DNA from: CALKZN01 sp050633585
GTDB lineage: Bacteria; Pseudomonadota; Gammaproteobacteria; Arenicellales; Arenicellaceae
Reading direction: 5' to 3'
Assembly (NCBI GenBank): GCA_050633585.1
Contig: JBOEGT010000054.1
Coordinates: forward strand, 1 to 64,000
DNA: 64,000 nt
Part shown: positions 8,317 to 15,899 of the stretch, in pieces
How positions within the stretch are numbered: the stretch's first letter is position 1
Layout: the number at the start of each line of letters is the position of its first letter
Translations under genes and position numbers: made by a program
Notes under the pieces: model-generated
Database searches by the model: none
Told to the model about the DNA's origin: nothing
What the model saw: only the letters and a program-made list of their open reading frames with translations

Positions 8317-8702
8317 ATACACAATATATTGAAGAAATTACAGCGGTGTTGGCGCATTACTTTGACGGCTTATATCAGGCGGATACCGCCATGTTGGATA
8401 CAGTGTTTCATCCTGATGCACATTATATTAATACATTGCCAGATGAATACTTGAATTTACCTATGTCTGAATATTTCAACATTGTTGATCAACGCGTTCC
8501 ACCTGCGTCAAACAATGAACTGAGAAATGATCGGATTATTTCTATTGAAGTAGAGTCTGGTCATATGGCTTTTGTTAAAGCCAGAATGACTATGATGGGC
8601 CGTGAATATCTAGATTATTTAACACTCACTCATCATGATGGTCAGTGGAGAATTATGAGTAAAGTCTTTCATTATGAAGCGCTACGCGAATTTATTCGTT
8701 AG
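8313..8702 (+). CDS. NTF2-like (lumazine-binding/SnoaL-type) protein
   Basis: 129 aa protein with the cone-shaped NTF2-like fold signature: an N-terminal helix pair (IEEITAVLAHYFDGLYQADTAM), FHPDAHYI, a central conserved strand and the C-terminal WRIMSKVFH. It most resembles the putative lumazine-binding group within that superfamily. Such proteins are often small dehydratases, isomerases or ligand binders, and no catalytic activity can be assigned here. It overlaps the GST stop by 4 bp and is followed 33 bp later by a tautomerase, so the three are probably one operon. Confidence 0.75.
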   Translation: MNTQYIEEITAVLAHYFDGLYQADTAMLDTVFHPDAHYINTLPDEYLNLPMSEYFNIVDQRVPPASNNELRNDRIISIEVESGHMAFVKARMTMMGREYLDYLTLTHHDGQWRIMSKVFHYEALREFIR

Positions 8703-8735
8703 TTAAATACAAACCTATTTTTTTGAGGAAACGAC

Positions 8736-8960
8736 ATGCCATATGTCAATATTAAAATTACAAAAGAAGGTGGGCCGCAAGGAGCTGGCCCATCGAATGA
8801 AGAGAAAGCGAAACTCATTAAAGGAGTGACGGATTTGCTTGAGAAGGTTTTGAATAAAAACCCGAGCACGACGTTTGTAGTGATTGATGAAATCGCATTA
8901 GATGATTGGGGTATTGGAGGCTTACCAGTGCCTGAATTTCGGTTGAACTCTCAAAATTAA
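8736..8960 (+). CDS. 4-Oxalocrotonate tautomerase-family enzyme
   Basis: Small tautomerase (74 aa) with the invariant Pro directly after the initiator Met (MPYVNIKITKEGG). After Met removal that Pro1 is the catalytic base. Family members interconvert keto and enol forms of unsaturated acids or dehalogenate haloacrylates. The length is slightly above the 62-residue 4-OT. A GAGGAAA ribosome site precedes the ATG. It is the last gene of the GST operon, with a hairpin at 9010-9035 after it. Confidence 0.88.
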   Translation: MPYVNIKITKEGGPQGAGPSNEEKAKLIKGVTDLLEKVLNKNPSTTFVVIDEIALDDWGIGGLPVPEFRLNSQN

Positions 8961-9009
8961 ACTCTGGGGTTTTGAGGTTTCAAATACGTTGAAAAAGAAA
9001 CAGTGAACG

Positions 9010-9035
9010 CGTCGTCAGATCAATTTCTGGCGGCG
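9010..9035. terminator. Hairpin after the GST operon
   Basis: CGTCGTCAGA (9010-9019) pairs with TCTGGCGGCG (9026-9035), including two G-U pairs, across a 6-nt loop. There is no immediate long U-tract, but a short T-rich stretch follows at about 9045. It probably ends the GST operon transcript. Confidence 0.5.
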
Positions 9036-9100
9036 TCTCACTTAAATTTTGTCAGAACTTGTTGGCTTAATCTGTCTATTATAATAACTGATGAAATAGC

Positions 9101-9117
9101 CATCACTCAGAGTGATG
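9101..9117. promoter_or_regulatory. Perfect palindrome upstream of the Crp/Fnr regulator
   Basis: CATCACTC-A-GAGTGATG has 8-bp arms and a single central base. It lies 30 bp before the GTG start of the regulator at 9147. The position suits an autoregulatory operator. Its half-site is not a canonical CRP (TGTGA) or FNR (TTGAT) half-site. Confidence 0.55.
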
Positions 9118-9146
9118 ACCGCAATAGATAAGGTTGAAGCAAATTT

Positions 9147-9809
9147 GTGAATCAAAAAAATACAATGGAACAAGTGTTACAAACATTGGGCTTAAACCAA
9201 GAGTTGATGTTGAGCAATCAATTGCATGCCAAACCCATTGAAATAAGCCAGAACTCAGAACTTTTCAAACCGGGTGATGCCTGTCAATTATTTTTAGTGG
9301 TGTTAACAGGTAGAGTGAGAGTAGAGTTGACCACGAAAAATGGTCGAGTGATAACGCTCTATAAAATAGGTCATGGACAAAGTTGTATTCTGACTACCTC
9401 GGCATTGCTAAATAATGAGCGTTATTATGCGCGGGGTATCACGGAATCAGCTATAGAAGCGATTGCAATGTCCAGCGAAGACTTTCACAAGGCATTGAGC
9501 GTCTCTGCTACATTTTCAAGATATATTTTAGAGGGATTTTCAAGCCGTATGTCGTCTATTGTTAGCTTGGTCGATCGAATGGCGACACGGGACATAACCG
9601 CATCTGTTGCGGCATATTTGGTAGAAAGACATGATGAATTATTAGTGGATGTGACTCAGAGAGCATTAGCGATGGAGATTGGTACCGCGAGAGAAGTGAT
9701 TTCTCGGAAGTTATCAGAGCTCGAATCACAGGGTGTGATCGTTCGAAATAGAGCGAGCATTCAAATAACAAACCTTTCAGCACTGCTAGAAATATCAGAT
9801 ATGACATGA
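9147..9809 (+). CDS. Crp/Fnr-family transcriptional regulator
   Basis: 220 aa regulator with an N-terminal cyclic-nucleotide-binding-type beta barrel (about 30-120), a dimerisation helix and a C-terminal Crp-type winged helix (TQRALAMEIGTAREVISRKLSELESQGVI, about 170-198). It lacks the N-terminal cysteine cluster of oxygen-sensing FNR. It has Cys47 in a GDAC context and another Cys in GQSCILTT at about residue 80, which could be redox or heme related. The start is GTG at 9147, with an ATG seven codons in as an alternative. It precedes the DUF2892/rhodanese operon and is likely its regulator, given a palindrome in front of each unit. The signal is unknown. Confidence 0.88.
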   Translation: MNQKNTMEQVLQTLGLNQELMLSNQLHAKPIEISQNSELFKPGDACQLFLVVLTGRVRVELTTKNGRVITLYKIGHGQSCILTTSALLNNERYYARGITESAIEAIAMSSEDFHKALSVSATFSRYILEGFSSRMSSIVSLVDRMATRDITASVAAYLVERHDELLVDVTQRALAMEIGTAREVISRKLSELESQGVIVRNRASIQITNLSALLEISDMT

Positions 9810-9824
9810 TTTTTTAACGCGTTG

Positions 9825-9839
9825 TGTGACTAAGTCACA
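9825..9839. promoter_or_regulatory. CRP-like palindrome before the DUF2892 operon
   Basis: TGTGACT-A-AGTCACA is a perfect palindrome with 7-bp arms. It resembles the CRP site TGTGA-N6-TCACA but with a 5-bp core. It sits between the Crp/Fnr gene and the operon at 9906-11457, about 65 bp before its first start codon. It is a plausible binding site for the upstream regulator or for CRP. Confidence 0.6.
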
Positions 9840-9905
9840 TGCTATACACCGTCAATAAAGACAAAATGGTTGAACATTCATTCACTTTTTAATCGAGGGG
9901 TTATC

Positions 9906-10103
9906 ATGTTCACAAAAAATGTAGGTAGTGCGGATAAAGTGTTGCGTATCGTTGTTGGTTTTATATTGGTTGCATTATTCTTTGTTTTTCCAAAATCAAC
10001 GTGGGTTTGCGTGGCGTCTATCGTGGGTTTAATATTAATAGCGACCGCGTTTATTAATTTTTGCCCTTTGTATGGCTTGCTCGGAATTAAGACAAACAAA
10101 TAA
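9906..10103 (+). CDS. DUF2892 small inner-membrane protein
   Basis: 65 aa protein starting MFTKNVGSADKVLRIVVG. DUF2892 proteins have this N-terminus and two transmembrane helices (about 14-31 and 36-53), ending in FCPLYGLLG. The same fold forms the membrane tail of the YgaP rhodanese. The ATG at 9906 is chosen because AGGGG lies just before it and the family starts here. An upstream in-frame ATG at 9870 would add an unrelated 12-residue extension. A rhodanese is encoded two genes on, which suggests the pair together resembles a split YgaP in sulfur handling. Confidence 0.85.
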   Translation: MFTKNVGSADKVLRIVVGFILVALFFVFPKSTWVCVASIVGLILIATAFINFCPLYGLLGIKTNK

Positions 10104-10204
10104 AGTATTGATTAGGAAACGCATTTTAAACGACATAAAAAGCATAGTGTTAGAGACAAGGTACTTAGAAAAAACTACTTAGAAAAAAGAACAGAGAGAA
10201 AAGA

Positions 10205-11026
10205 TTGGACACGAATATTATAAGACTGAGTATTTTTATCGCCGTGTTGCTACTCATGGCGATCGCCGAGACGTTATTTGCTAAAAAGCAGCGACAGCAA
10301 CAGCGTGGCCAACGTTGGTTGACCAACTTGGGTTTGACGGCGAGTAATATTCTGGTGTTGAAATTATTAGGCCCAATCACGGCAGTGGCGGTGGCAGATT
10401 ATGCGCTTGATAATAGTTGGGGGTTATTGAGTTTGTCTCCGATTCCGTTGCCGTTTTATCTTGAAATAATTCTTGGGGTTGTATTGCTCGATTTGGCCAT
10501 TTATTTCCAGCATGTGTGCTCACATAAAATACCGGTGCTCTGGCGTTTTCATAAAGTTCACCATGCAGACAGAGATATTGATGTGACCACAGGCATTCGC
10601 TTTCATCCCATCGAAGCGTTTTTGTCCATGCTGTATAAATGTGTTGTCATTTTGTTGATAGGGCCGATTACGATATCGGTCATTTTGTTCGAAATTATTC
10701 TTAACGCATCTGCCATGTTTAACCATGCGAATGTCCGCTTGCCAACGCGAGTAGACAGGGCATTGAGAACCGTCATTGTCACACCAGATTCTCATCGAGT
10801 GCATCATTCTGAGATTCCAGCCGAAACAGACAGTAATTATGGCTTTTTCTTGTCTATCTGGGATCGCATGTTCAAAACTTATACGGCACAGCCAAGCCAA
10901 GGTCATGATGGCATGGTAATTGGTTTGAATGAATATCAAACGTTAAAGCCCGCATCGTTTATTTGGTGCTTGAAGCTGCCATTTACGGCAAACGCATCGT
11001 CACAAAAACTAAAGGAATCACCATGA
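10205..11026 (+). CDS. Fatty acid hydroxylase / sterol desaturase superfamily membrane protein
   Basis: Integral-membrane di-iron oxygenase-like protein of 273 aa. Histidine boxes are visible: HVCSH and HKVHH at about 100-117, HPIEAF at about 136, and HRVHHSE at about 198-204. Four or so membrane segments flank them. The likely start is TTG at 10205 after AGAGAG. The family hydroxylates or desaturates lipids, but bacterial members next to sulfur or rhodanese genes have no agreed substrate. It overlaps the rhodanese gene by 4 bp (ATGA), so the two are translationally coupled. Confidence 0.87.
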   Translation: MDTNIIRLSIFIAVLLLMAIAETLFAKKQRQQQRGQRWLTNLGLTASNILVLKLLGPITAVAVADYALDNSWGLLSLSPIPLPFYLEIILGVVLLDLAIYFQHVCSHKIPVLWRFHKVHHADRDIDVTTGIRFHPIEAFLSMLYKCVVILLIGPITISVILFEIILNASAMFNHANVRLPTRVDRALRTVIVTPDSHRVHHSEIPAETDSNYGFFLSIWDRMFKTYTAQPSQGHDGMVIGLNEYQTLKPASFIWCLKLPFTANASSQKLKESP

Positions 11027-11457
11027 AAGAAAGACTTTATAAAACTCCGTTTTATGCATCAATAGCTTTATGTCTTGCATTGATGTTTTCAGCAATGAGC
11101 ATTTCGGCTGCTGAATTTAAAGATGGTGTGACGCATTTATCTCAAAAAGAATTCATGGAAAAAGTGAAAGAACCCAATGTGGTGGTCATTGACGTGAGAA
11201 CGGTTAGAGAATATCGACGTGGTTTTATTGAAGGTGCCATTAATCACCCTCATAAAACGATTTTAAAAGACGTCACAATCTTGGATCAGTATGTTGGTAA
11301 AGACTTAATTTTCTATTGTCATTCGGGGGTGAGGGCCAAAATTCTCACTGATTATGTGAGAGAAACAAAAAAGGTCAAAGATGCTCGTTTATTTCACTTA
11401 AAAGGCGATACAAGGGCGTGGCGTGCAAGAGGACTTCCTTTGGTGAAACCTAATTAA
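11023..11457 (+). CDS. Periplasmic rhodanese-domain protein
   Basis: Single-domain rhodanese (144 aa) with an N-terminal signal peptide (hydrophobic 12-25, cleavage near SISAAEF). The active-site loop is YCHSGVRA with catalytic Cys and the terminal Arg. The CDC25-like N-terminal motif VVVIDVRTVREYRRGFIEGAINHPH is complete. The start at 11023 is preferred because AAAGGA lies 7 bp upstream and a signal peptide follows directly; the longer frame from 10963 runs through the preceding gene. It probably transfers sulfane sulfur in the periplasm and works with the DUF2892 protein. Confidence 0.9.
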   Translation: MKERLYKTPFYASIALCLALMFSAMSISAAEFKDGVTHLSQKEFMEKVKEPNVVVIDVRTVREYRRGFIEGAINHPHKTILKDVTILDQYVGKDLIFYCHSGVRAKILTDYVRETKKVKDARLFHLKGDTRAWRARGLPLVKPN

Positions 11458-11748
11458 ATAAAAGCTTCTGTGTGACACGCCTGAGTTTTATTCCGTTAGT
11501 GTCATAGTTTTAAGAGGTTAACCACGTTTGCAATTGACGTAGGAAGGAGGCAGGAGTAATGTGCGAAACTTAAACGGTTTAGCATTGTATTTTTGTAAGC
11601 TCTGGTCTGAAGCGGTAAGTTTCAAGTCAAAATACGCAACTTTTCACTTTGGTGTATCGGTGAAACCACACTGCACTCTACTCATCCAATGGTGTGCTTA
11701 GAGAATAATTAAGTAAAGTAACAACCTCATTTTAATCATAATACAGTC
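11458..11748. other. Intergenic stretch without a gene
   Basis: No credible ORF is seen. TGACAC (11473-11478) and GTGTCA (11499-11504) could form a weak hairpin after the rhodanese gene. A strong GGAGG near 11550 precedes an ATG that opens only a four-codon frame. The stretch probably holds the end of the rhodanese operon and the promoter for 11749. Confidence 0.5.
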
Positions 11749-12402
11749 ATGAAAAAGGCGTTCAACATCGTTTTAGTTATCAACTTATTGACCATAGCTG
11801 CCGCTATATCCTTGGATGTTTTTGGTATTAATGAACCCTTTAAAGAAGGTGGGTTCATCACGTTTTTTTCAGCGATCCAACTGCTGATCGTATCGAGATT
11901 GTCTTACAATATTTATCGTGAGCGTGAAAGCTCGACGCATATTTCTTTTTGGCAAAAACCTAACTTAATATGGTTACTCATTTCGATGGGATTTCTTTTT
12001 TTAGCCTTTGATGAATCGCTTAAAATACACGAAAGAATTGATAGATTAATTCATTATGTTTTTAATATTCAAGAGACAGGACTCACTGACCGTATTGATG
12101 ACCTTTTGGTAGGACTGTATGGACTCATTGGTTTGGTTGTGCTGTTTGTTTATCGAAACGAAATGAAGGCTTGTAAAGCACAATTTTCATTGTTTGTGAT
12201 TGGTTTTGTGTTTTTGTTTGTGATGGTTGGCTTAGACGTGATGACCAATCGAAAAGATATTGTCTTATTCTTTTTTGAGGAAAACATGGCTGCTGTTTTA
12301 CATAGATGGCTATCATTCGCTGAAGATGCAATGAAATTACTCTCTGAAGCCTTTTTTATTTTAGGGTTTTATTCAATTTTTATTCACGTCAAGCGTCAAT
12401 AA
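11749..12402 (+). CDS. Six-helix membrane protein of unknown function
   Basis: 217 aa, with about six hydrophobic segments (4-21, 35-50, 72-87, 117-135, 145-163, 197-213). A short acidic and histidine motif, FDESLKIHERID, at residues 87-98 follows the third helix. A second acidic/His cluster (EEN...LHRW...AED) lies near 178-195. The residues could bind a metal at the membrane face. I do not recognise the family with certainty. It stands alone with its own upstream region and converges with a histidine phosphatase gene. Confidence 0.7.
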   Translation: MKKAFNIVLVINLLTIAAAISLDVFGINEPFKEGGFITFFSAIQLLIVSRLSYNIYRERESSTHISFWQKPNLIWLLISMGFLFLAFDESLKIHERIDRLIHYVFNIQETGLTDRIDDLLVGLYGLIGLVVLFVYRNEMKACKAQFSLFVIGFVFLFVMVGLDVMTNRKDIVLFFFEENMAAVLHRWLSFAEDAMKLLSEAFFILGFYSIFIHVKRQ

Positions 12403-12416
12403 TATTGCTTTAAATC

Positions 12417-13022
12417 TTATTTGCGCTCTCCTTGGTGCCTGCCAATCACAATCAGTTCTCCTGAATCGGTCCGTTCAACGATCACCATTTCTCCAGCGCG
12501 TGGATAAATGCCTGTCAGCTCAGTAATATTGACTTGGTGAGTGACGAGTAGGGTAGGAGTACTCAGGTTCTTTTTTGATAACCATTCTTTTAGCGCTTGT
12601 GTTTGTGAGGCTCCATTTTCGCTATCTCGAAAAAATGAATTTAACGGAGGGAGTTCTTGAACTGGACCCAGTGATAGTAATTGGGCAGTTTCAAGGCAGC
12701 GACACCATTGGCTTGAAAATATGTTGACGTTTTCAATGCCGTTTTCACGAAATCGTTTCCCAATTGATTTTGCCTGATGCTTTCCTTCATCAGATAAGTT
12801 TCTTTGTGTAGAACAATCACCAATCTTAAAGTTTGAAGGATCACCTGTGCCTGGAGCAATAGCATGACGCACCATGGCAAAATGATTGCCAGACTTCAAT
12901 AAATCCCACACAGGTATTTTGTCGTTAGCATAAGAAATGTTAGTGGAAAAAATCATCATGAAAACCAAGAGATTTAAACGTTTAACGGTCAAGTTAATGT
13001 ATCGATTAACTGAATATTTCAT
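12417..13022 (-). CDS. Exported histidine phosphatase-family protein
   Basis: 201 aa protein of histidine phosphatase (phosphoglycerate mutase-like) superfamily branch 1. The catalytic motif is MVRHAIAPGTGDP (RHA instead of RHG) at about 49-61. A second conserved region follows (SSQWCRCLETAQLL) and the second catalytic His is in LLVTHQVNI (about 159-167). An N-terminal hydrophobic stretch ending ISYA (about 14-32) is a probable signal peptide, so it acts in the periplasm. The substrate is unknown. It is a single gene transcribed leftward. Confidence 0.85.
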   Translation of the reverse strand: MKYSVNRYINLTVKRLNLLVFMMIFSTNISYANDKIPVWDLLKSGNHFAMVRHAIAPGTGDPSNFKIGDCSTQRNLSDEGKHQAKSIGKRFRENGIENVNIFSSQWCRCLETAQLLSLGPVQELPPLNSFFRDSENGASQTQALKEWLSKKNLSTPTLLVTHQVNITELTGIYPRAGEMVIVERTDSGELIVIGRHQGERK

Positions 13023-13128
13023 GCTGTCTCCATCATTGTTTCCATGACTGGTTTTTTCTCAATTAAACCCAATGTGATGCGAAGCTGATTTCAGTAATCA
13101 GCCAGTTTAAGAATGAAACCATAGGGCA

Positions 13129-14259
13129 TTAACACTTTTTTAATACCAAGCTGCCTATTGAATAACCAGCACCGAAAGAACAGAGTAAACCGAGATCACC
13201 ACTTTGCAAGTCTTTGTTATGTTGATTGAATGCGATTAAAGAACCGGCGGAAGCGGTATTAGCAAACCTATCGAGCACAATAGGTGCCTCGTTTTCATGA
13301 GGTACTCTGCCAATCAATTTCTTGGCAATCAACTGGTTCATATTGATATTTGCTTGGTGTAACCACCAACGTTTAACGTTAGCATTATCGATGTTTAAAG
13401 CACTTAATTGAGACGTGATGTGCTCGGCGGCCATCGGACATACTTCTTTAAAGACTTTTCGTCCTTCTTGGTGGAATAGCCTGTCTTCTGCAAAAGGGTC
13501 GGTATCGTCCGCGCGTGATAGGTAACTAAAGTCGGAACGAATATTGTTCGAAAAACTCGTCACTGCTTTAGTGCCTAAGATTGCATAACAATGCTCAGAT
13601 GTGGCTGTATCGGATGATTCAATGATAGTCGCCATCGCCACATCACCAAAAATGAAATGGCTATCTCGATTGCAGTAATTCACTTGTGGAGATGCGAGTT
13701 CAGGGTTGATCACAAGCACACACTTTGCCGTATTTGCCGACACCATTTCGTAGGCCCGTTGCAAGGCAAACGTGCCAGCGGAGCACGCCACTAGCATATC
13801 AAACCCGAAGCCATTGATGCCAAGCGCATGCTGAGCTTCAATCGCAATGGCTGGATAAGCGCGTTGTGTATAAGCGCAAGATACAATCACGGCATCAATG
13901 TCTTTAGCTGTTTTGTGTGCGTCTTGCATCGCTATTTTAGCCGCATTGACGGCCATCTCAGCTTGGTGTGACAGTTCATCGCGGCCACGTGATTCAATGT
14001 TTGGTCGCATGCGATTGATGTCCAAGATGCCTTCTTTTCGATAGACATAACGGCTTTGTATGCCGGATGCCTTGCTAATGAATTCAGCGCTAGATAAAGG
14101 TTTTTCGGTGAGTTCACCAGATGCAATTGCGTCAGTATTATCTTGATTATATTGCTCAGCATAACGATTATAGGCATCAACGAGTTCATCATTGCTAATA
14201 GTGTATTCGGGAGTCCAAAGGCCTGAGCCGCTAATAACAATTGGATTTTCGTTTTTCAT
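13129..14259 (-). CDS. Beta-ketoacyl-ACP synthase III-like enzyme
   Basis: Thiolase-fold condensing enzyme of 376 aa, longer than FabH (317 aa). The nucleophilic Cys is in DMLVACSAGTFALQRAY (about 153-169). The His of the FabH catalytic triad is in WWLHQANINMNQLI (about 299-312) and the Asn lies in RFANTASAGSL (about 332-342). This longer form is found in gammaproteobacteria alongside true FabH and has been linked to acyl-chain or beta-oxidation crossover substrates. It stands alone with 170 bp to the divergent GNAT gene. The substrate is not deducible. Confidence 0.87.
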   Translation of the reverse strand: MKNENPIVISGSGLWTPEYTISNDELVDAYNRYAEQYNQDNTDAIASGELTEKPLSSAEFISKASGIQSRYVYRKEGILDINRMRPNIESRGRDELSHQAEMAVNAAKIAMQDAHKTAKDIDAVIVSCAYTQRAYPAIAIEAQHALGINGFGFDMLVACSAGTFALQRAYEMVSANTAKCVLVINPELASPQVNYCNRDSHFIFGDVAMATIIESSDTATSEHCYAILGTKAVTSFSNNIRSDFSYLSRADDTDPFAEDRLFHQEGRKVFKEVCPMAAEHITSQLSALNIDNANVKRWWLHQANINMNQLIAKKLIGRVPHENEAPIVLDRFANTASAGSLIAFNQHNKDLQSGDLGLLCSFGAGYSIGSLVLKKC

Positions 14260-14429
14260 AGTTTTCTATATGGATGTTTTTTTATTGTAAAATGCCTTCA
14301 TGTCTATTCTTAGCGAATAATGCAGTATTTGCAACATATGCAAAAAAGATGGATTTACAATCGCCTTTTAATCCTTATTGTTACTGATGATGTGATAAAT
14401 GTCACACAAGATTTAAGCATGGTTATAGA

Positions 14430-14984
14430 ATGTTGAAAACGAATAGATTGTTACTGAGACAATGGACAACGGATGATTTTATTCCGTTCGCAGACATGTG
14501 TCGTGACAAAGAGGTGATGGAGTTTTTTCCAAACACTCAAACTCAAGAAGAAAGCTATAACATGGGATTAAAAATCCAATCGATCATTGATGCGCGTGGA
14601 TGGGGTTTGTGGGCGGTAGAAATCCCTAATGAACAAGCATTTATTGGTTTTGTCGGTTTACATACTCCGACGGACCGTTTGCCATTTTCTCCTTGTGTAG
14701 AAATTGGTTGGCGCTTATCAAAAGAGCATTGGGGCAAAGGCTATGCAACTGAAGCGGCGAAAGAAGTGCTTAAATATGCATTTGATACGTTAAATTTACA
14801 GGAAGTTGTTTCATTTACGAGTGTTGTTAATGTTCGTTCGAGAGCGGTTATGCAAAAAATAGGGATGATTGATAGTCGCCAAAATTTTATGCATCCAGAT
14901 GTTGAGGCTTCGCATCCACTTTGCGAACATGTGCTATGTAAAGTCAGTCAATCACAGTGGTTGGCAGATGTCGATAAGGGGTAG
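14430..14984 (+). CDS. GNAT N-acetyltransferase, RimJ/RimL type
   Basis: 184 aa acetyltransferase of the Acetyltransf_3 group. TNRLLLRQWTTDD is at the N-terminus, the central strand carries EIGWRLSKEHWGKGYATEAA (about 90-109) with the Q/RxxGxG/A-type acetyl-CoA loop, and the C-terminal NVRSRAVMQKIGM follows. Family members acetylate ribosomal protein or other N-termini and small amines. The substrate here is open. It is followed by a second GNAT gene and a cupin gene on the same strand. Confidence 0.87.
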   Translation: MLKTNRLLLRQWTTDDFIPFADMCRDKEVMEFFPNTQTQEESYNMGLKIQSIIDARGWGLWAVEIPNEQAFIGFVGLHTPTDRLPFSPCVEIGWRLSKEHWGKGYATEAAKEVLKYAFDTLNLQEVVSFTSVVNVRSRAVMQKIGMIDSRQNFMHPDVEASHPLCEHVLCKVSQSQWLADVDKG

Positions 14985-15043
14985 CACACGTGCGCTCTGC
15001 CATAGAAACAAGCTGTTTGTCTTTTTATGATGGTGTTGAATAA

Positions 15044-15487
15044 ATGACTATCCGTGTATTTACCCAAGAAGACCTTCCGCAGATTTTTGAGATATATTCA
15101 AGGTCAAAGCTGGACGAGTTACGTTTTGAAGAGAAGACGTTTTCATTGTTACCACTCGATCAAGATCAAAAACGACTGTTTGCGTTGTTGGAATCTGATA
15201 TTTATGTTTTCGATGATGGGCATTGTATCCAAGGGTATGGGGCCGTTTGTGGGAATGAAATTCGAGCGCTTTTTGTGCTGGTTGAATATCGGGGCAAGGC
15301 GATAGGAAAGAGGTTGTTAGAATATTTATTATCTAAGATTTCTTCCGAGGCTAGTTTGAATGTTGCGCAGTCTAATTACCCTGCAATAGAGTTGTATAGT
15401 TCGTATGGCTTCCGTGTCACTGACACGTTTAAAACAGCTTATAATCAAGTGCCTGTTATTGCTCAAAGAATGTTGCTAGCAAAATAA
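15044..15487 (+). CDS. GNAT N-acetyltransferase
   Basis: 147 aa, with FTQEDLPQIFEIYSRSK at the N-terminus, the acetyl-CoA binding motif VEYRGKAIGKRLLEYLL (about 78-95, R-G-K-A-I-G-K) and a C-terminal IELYSSYGFRVTDTF region typical of the fold. It is unrelated in detail to the preceding GNAT. The stop is 1 bp before the ATG of the cupin gene, so the two are probably co-translated. The substrate is unknown. Confidence 0.85.
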   Translation: MTIRVFTQEDLPQIFEIYSRSKLDELRFEEKTFSLLPLDQDQKRLFALLESDIYVFDDGHCIQGYGAVCGNEIRALFVLVEYRGKAIGKRLLEYLLSKISSEASLNVAQSNYPAIELYSSYGFRVTDTFKTAYNQVPVIAQRMLLAK

Positions 15488-15488
15488 A

Positions 15489-15803
15489 ATGAAAAACGTA
15501 TTTGAATCAATTCCGCATGATGTTAGTGCAGAAGTGTTCTCTGAGTTGGTGCGAGCAGAGAATGTGCGAATCGAGAGAATTGTGTCTAAAGGGCATTCTT
15601 CTCCAGAGTTTGGTTGGTATGACCAAGCCGAAAATGAATGGGTTATTGTGTTGCAGGGTGAAGCAATTATTTCATTCGAAAATAAGGACGATGTACACTT
15701 AGTATCAGGCAGTTATACCAATATACCGAAGCATGAGAAACATAAAGTTTCATGGACAACGCCTGAAACAGAAACTGTTTGGCTAGCTGTTCATTATAAA
15801 TAG
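15489..15803 (+). CDS. Small cupin-domain protein
   Basis: 104 aa single cupin barrel. The motif NEWVIVLQGEAIISFEN (about 48-64) corresponds to cupin motif 1 with G(X)5... lacking the first His pair. IPKHEKHKVSW (about 78-88) supplies His residues of motif 2. It resembles the group annotated as phosphoribosylaminoimidazole carboxylase-like or lysine-2,3-aminomutase-leader cupins, without a confirmed activity. It starts 1 bp after the GNAT stop. Confidence 0.8.
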   Translation: MKNVFESIPHDVSAEVFSELVRAENVRIERIVSKGHSSPEFGWYDQAENEWVIVLQGEAIISFENKDDVHLVSGSYTNIPKHEKHKVSWTTPETETVWLAVHYK

Positions 15804-15831
15804 TCTTTCTGAGGCACTGATTCATTCAACA

Positions 15832-15855
15832 CCTCTCACAAGAAATAATGAGAGG
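15832..15855. terminator. Hairpin between convergent cupin and prpE genes
   Basis: CCTCTCA (15832-15838) pairs with TGAGAGG (15849-15855) over a 10-nt loop, between two convergent genes. No clear U-tract follows on either side, so it is only a possible bidirectional terminator. Confidence 0.35.
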
Positions 15856-15899
15856 GTATTGACGTTAAGTTAGAGGTAAGAGTTTTTACGTGTTTGTAT

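Noticed and set aside
10963..11022. N-terminal extension of the rhodanese frame
   Set aside because: These codons lie within the fatty-acid-hydroxylase gene; a ribosome site and signal peptide mark 11023 as the start.
11458..11748. Riboswitch in the gap after the rhodanese gene
   Set aside because: A strong GGAGG is present, but I could not find the conserved core of any riboswitch class or an expression platform before 11749.
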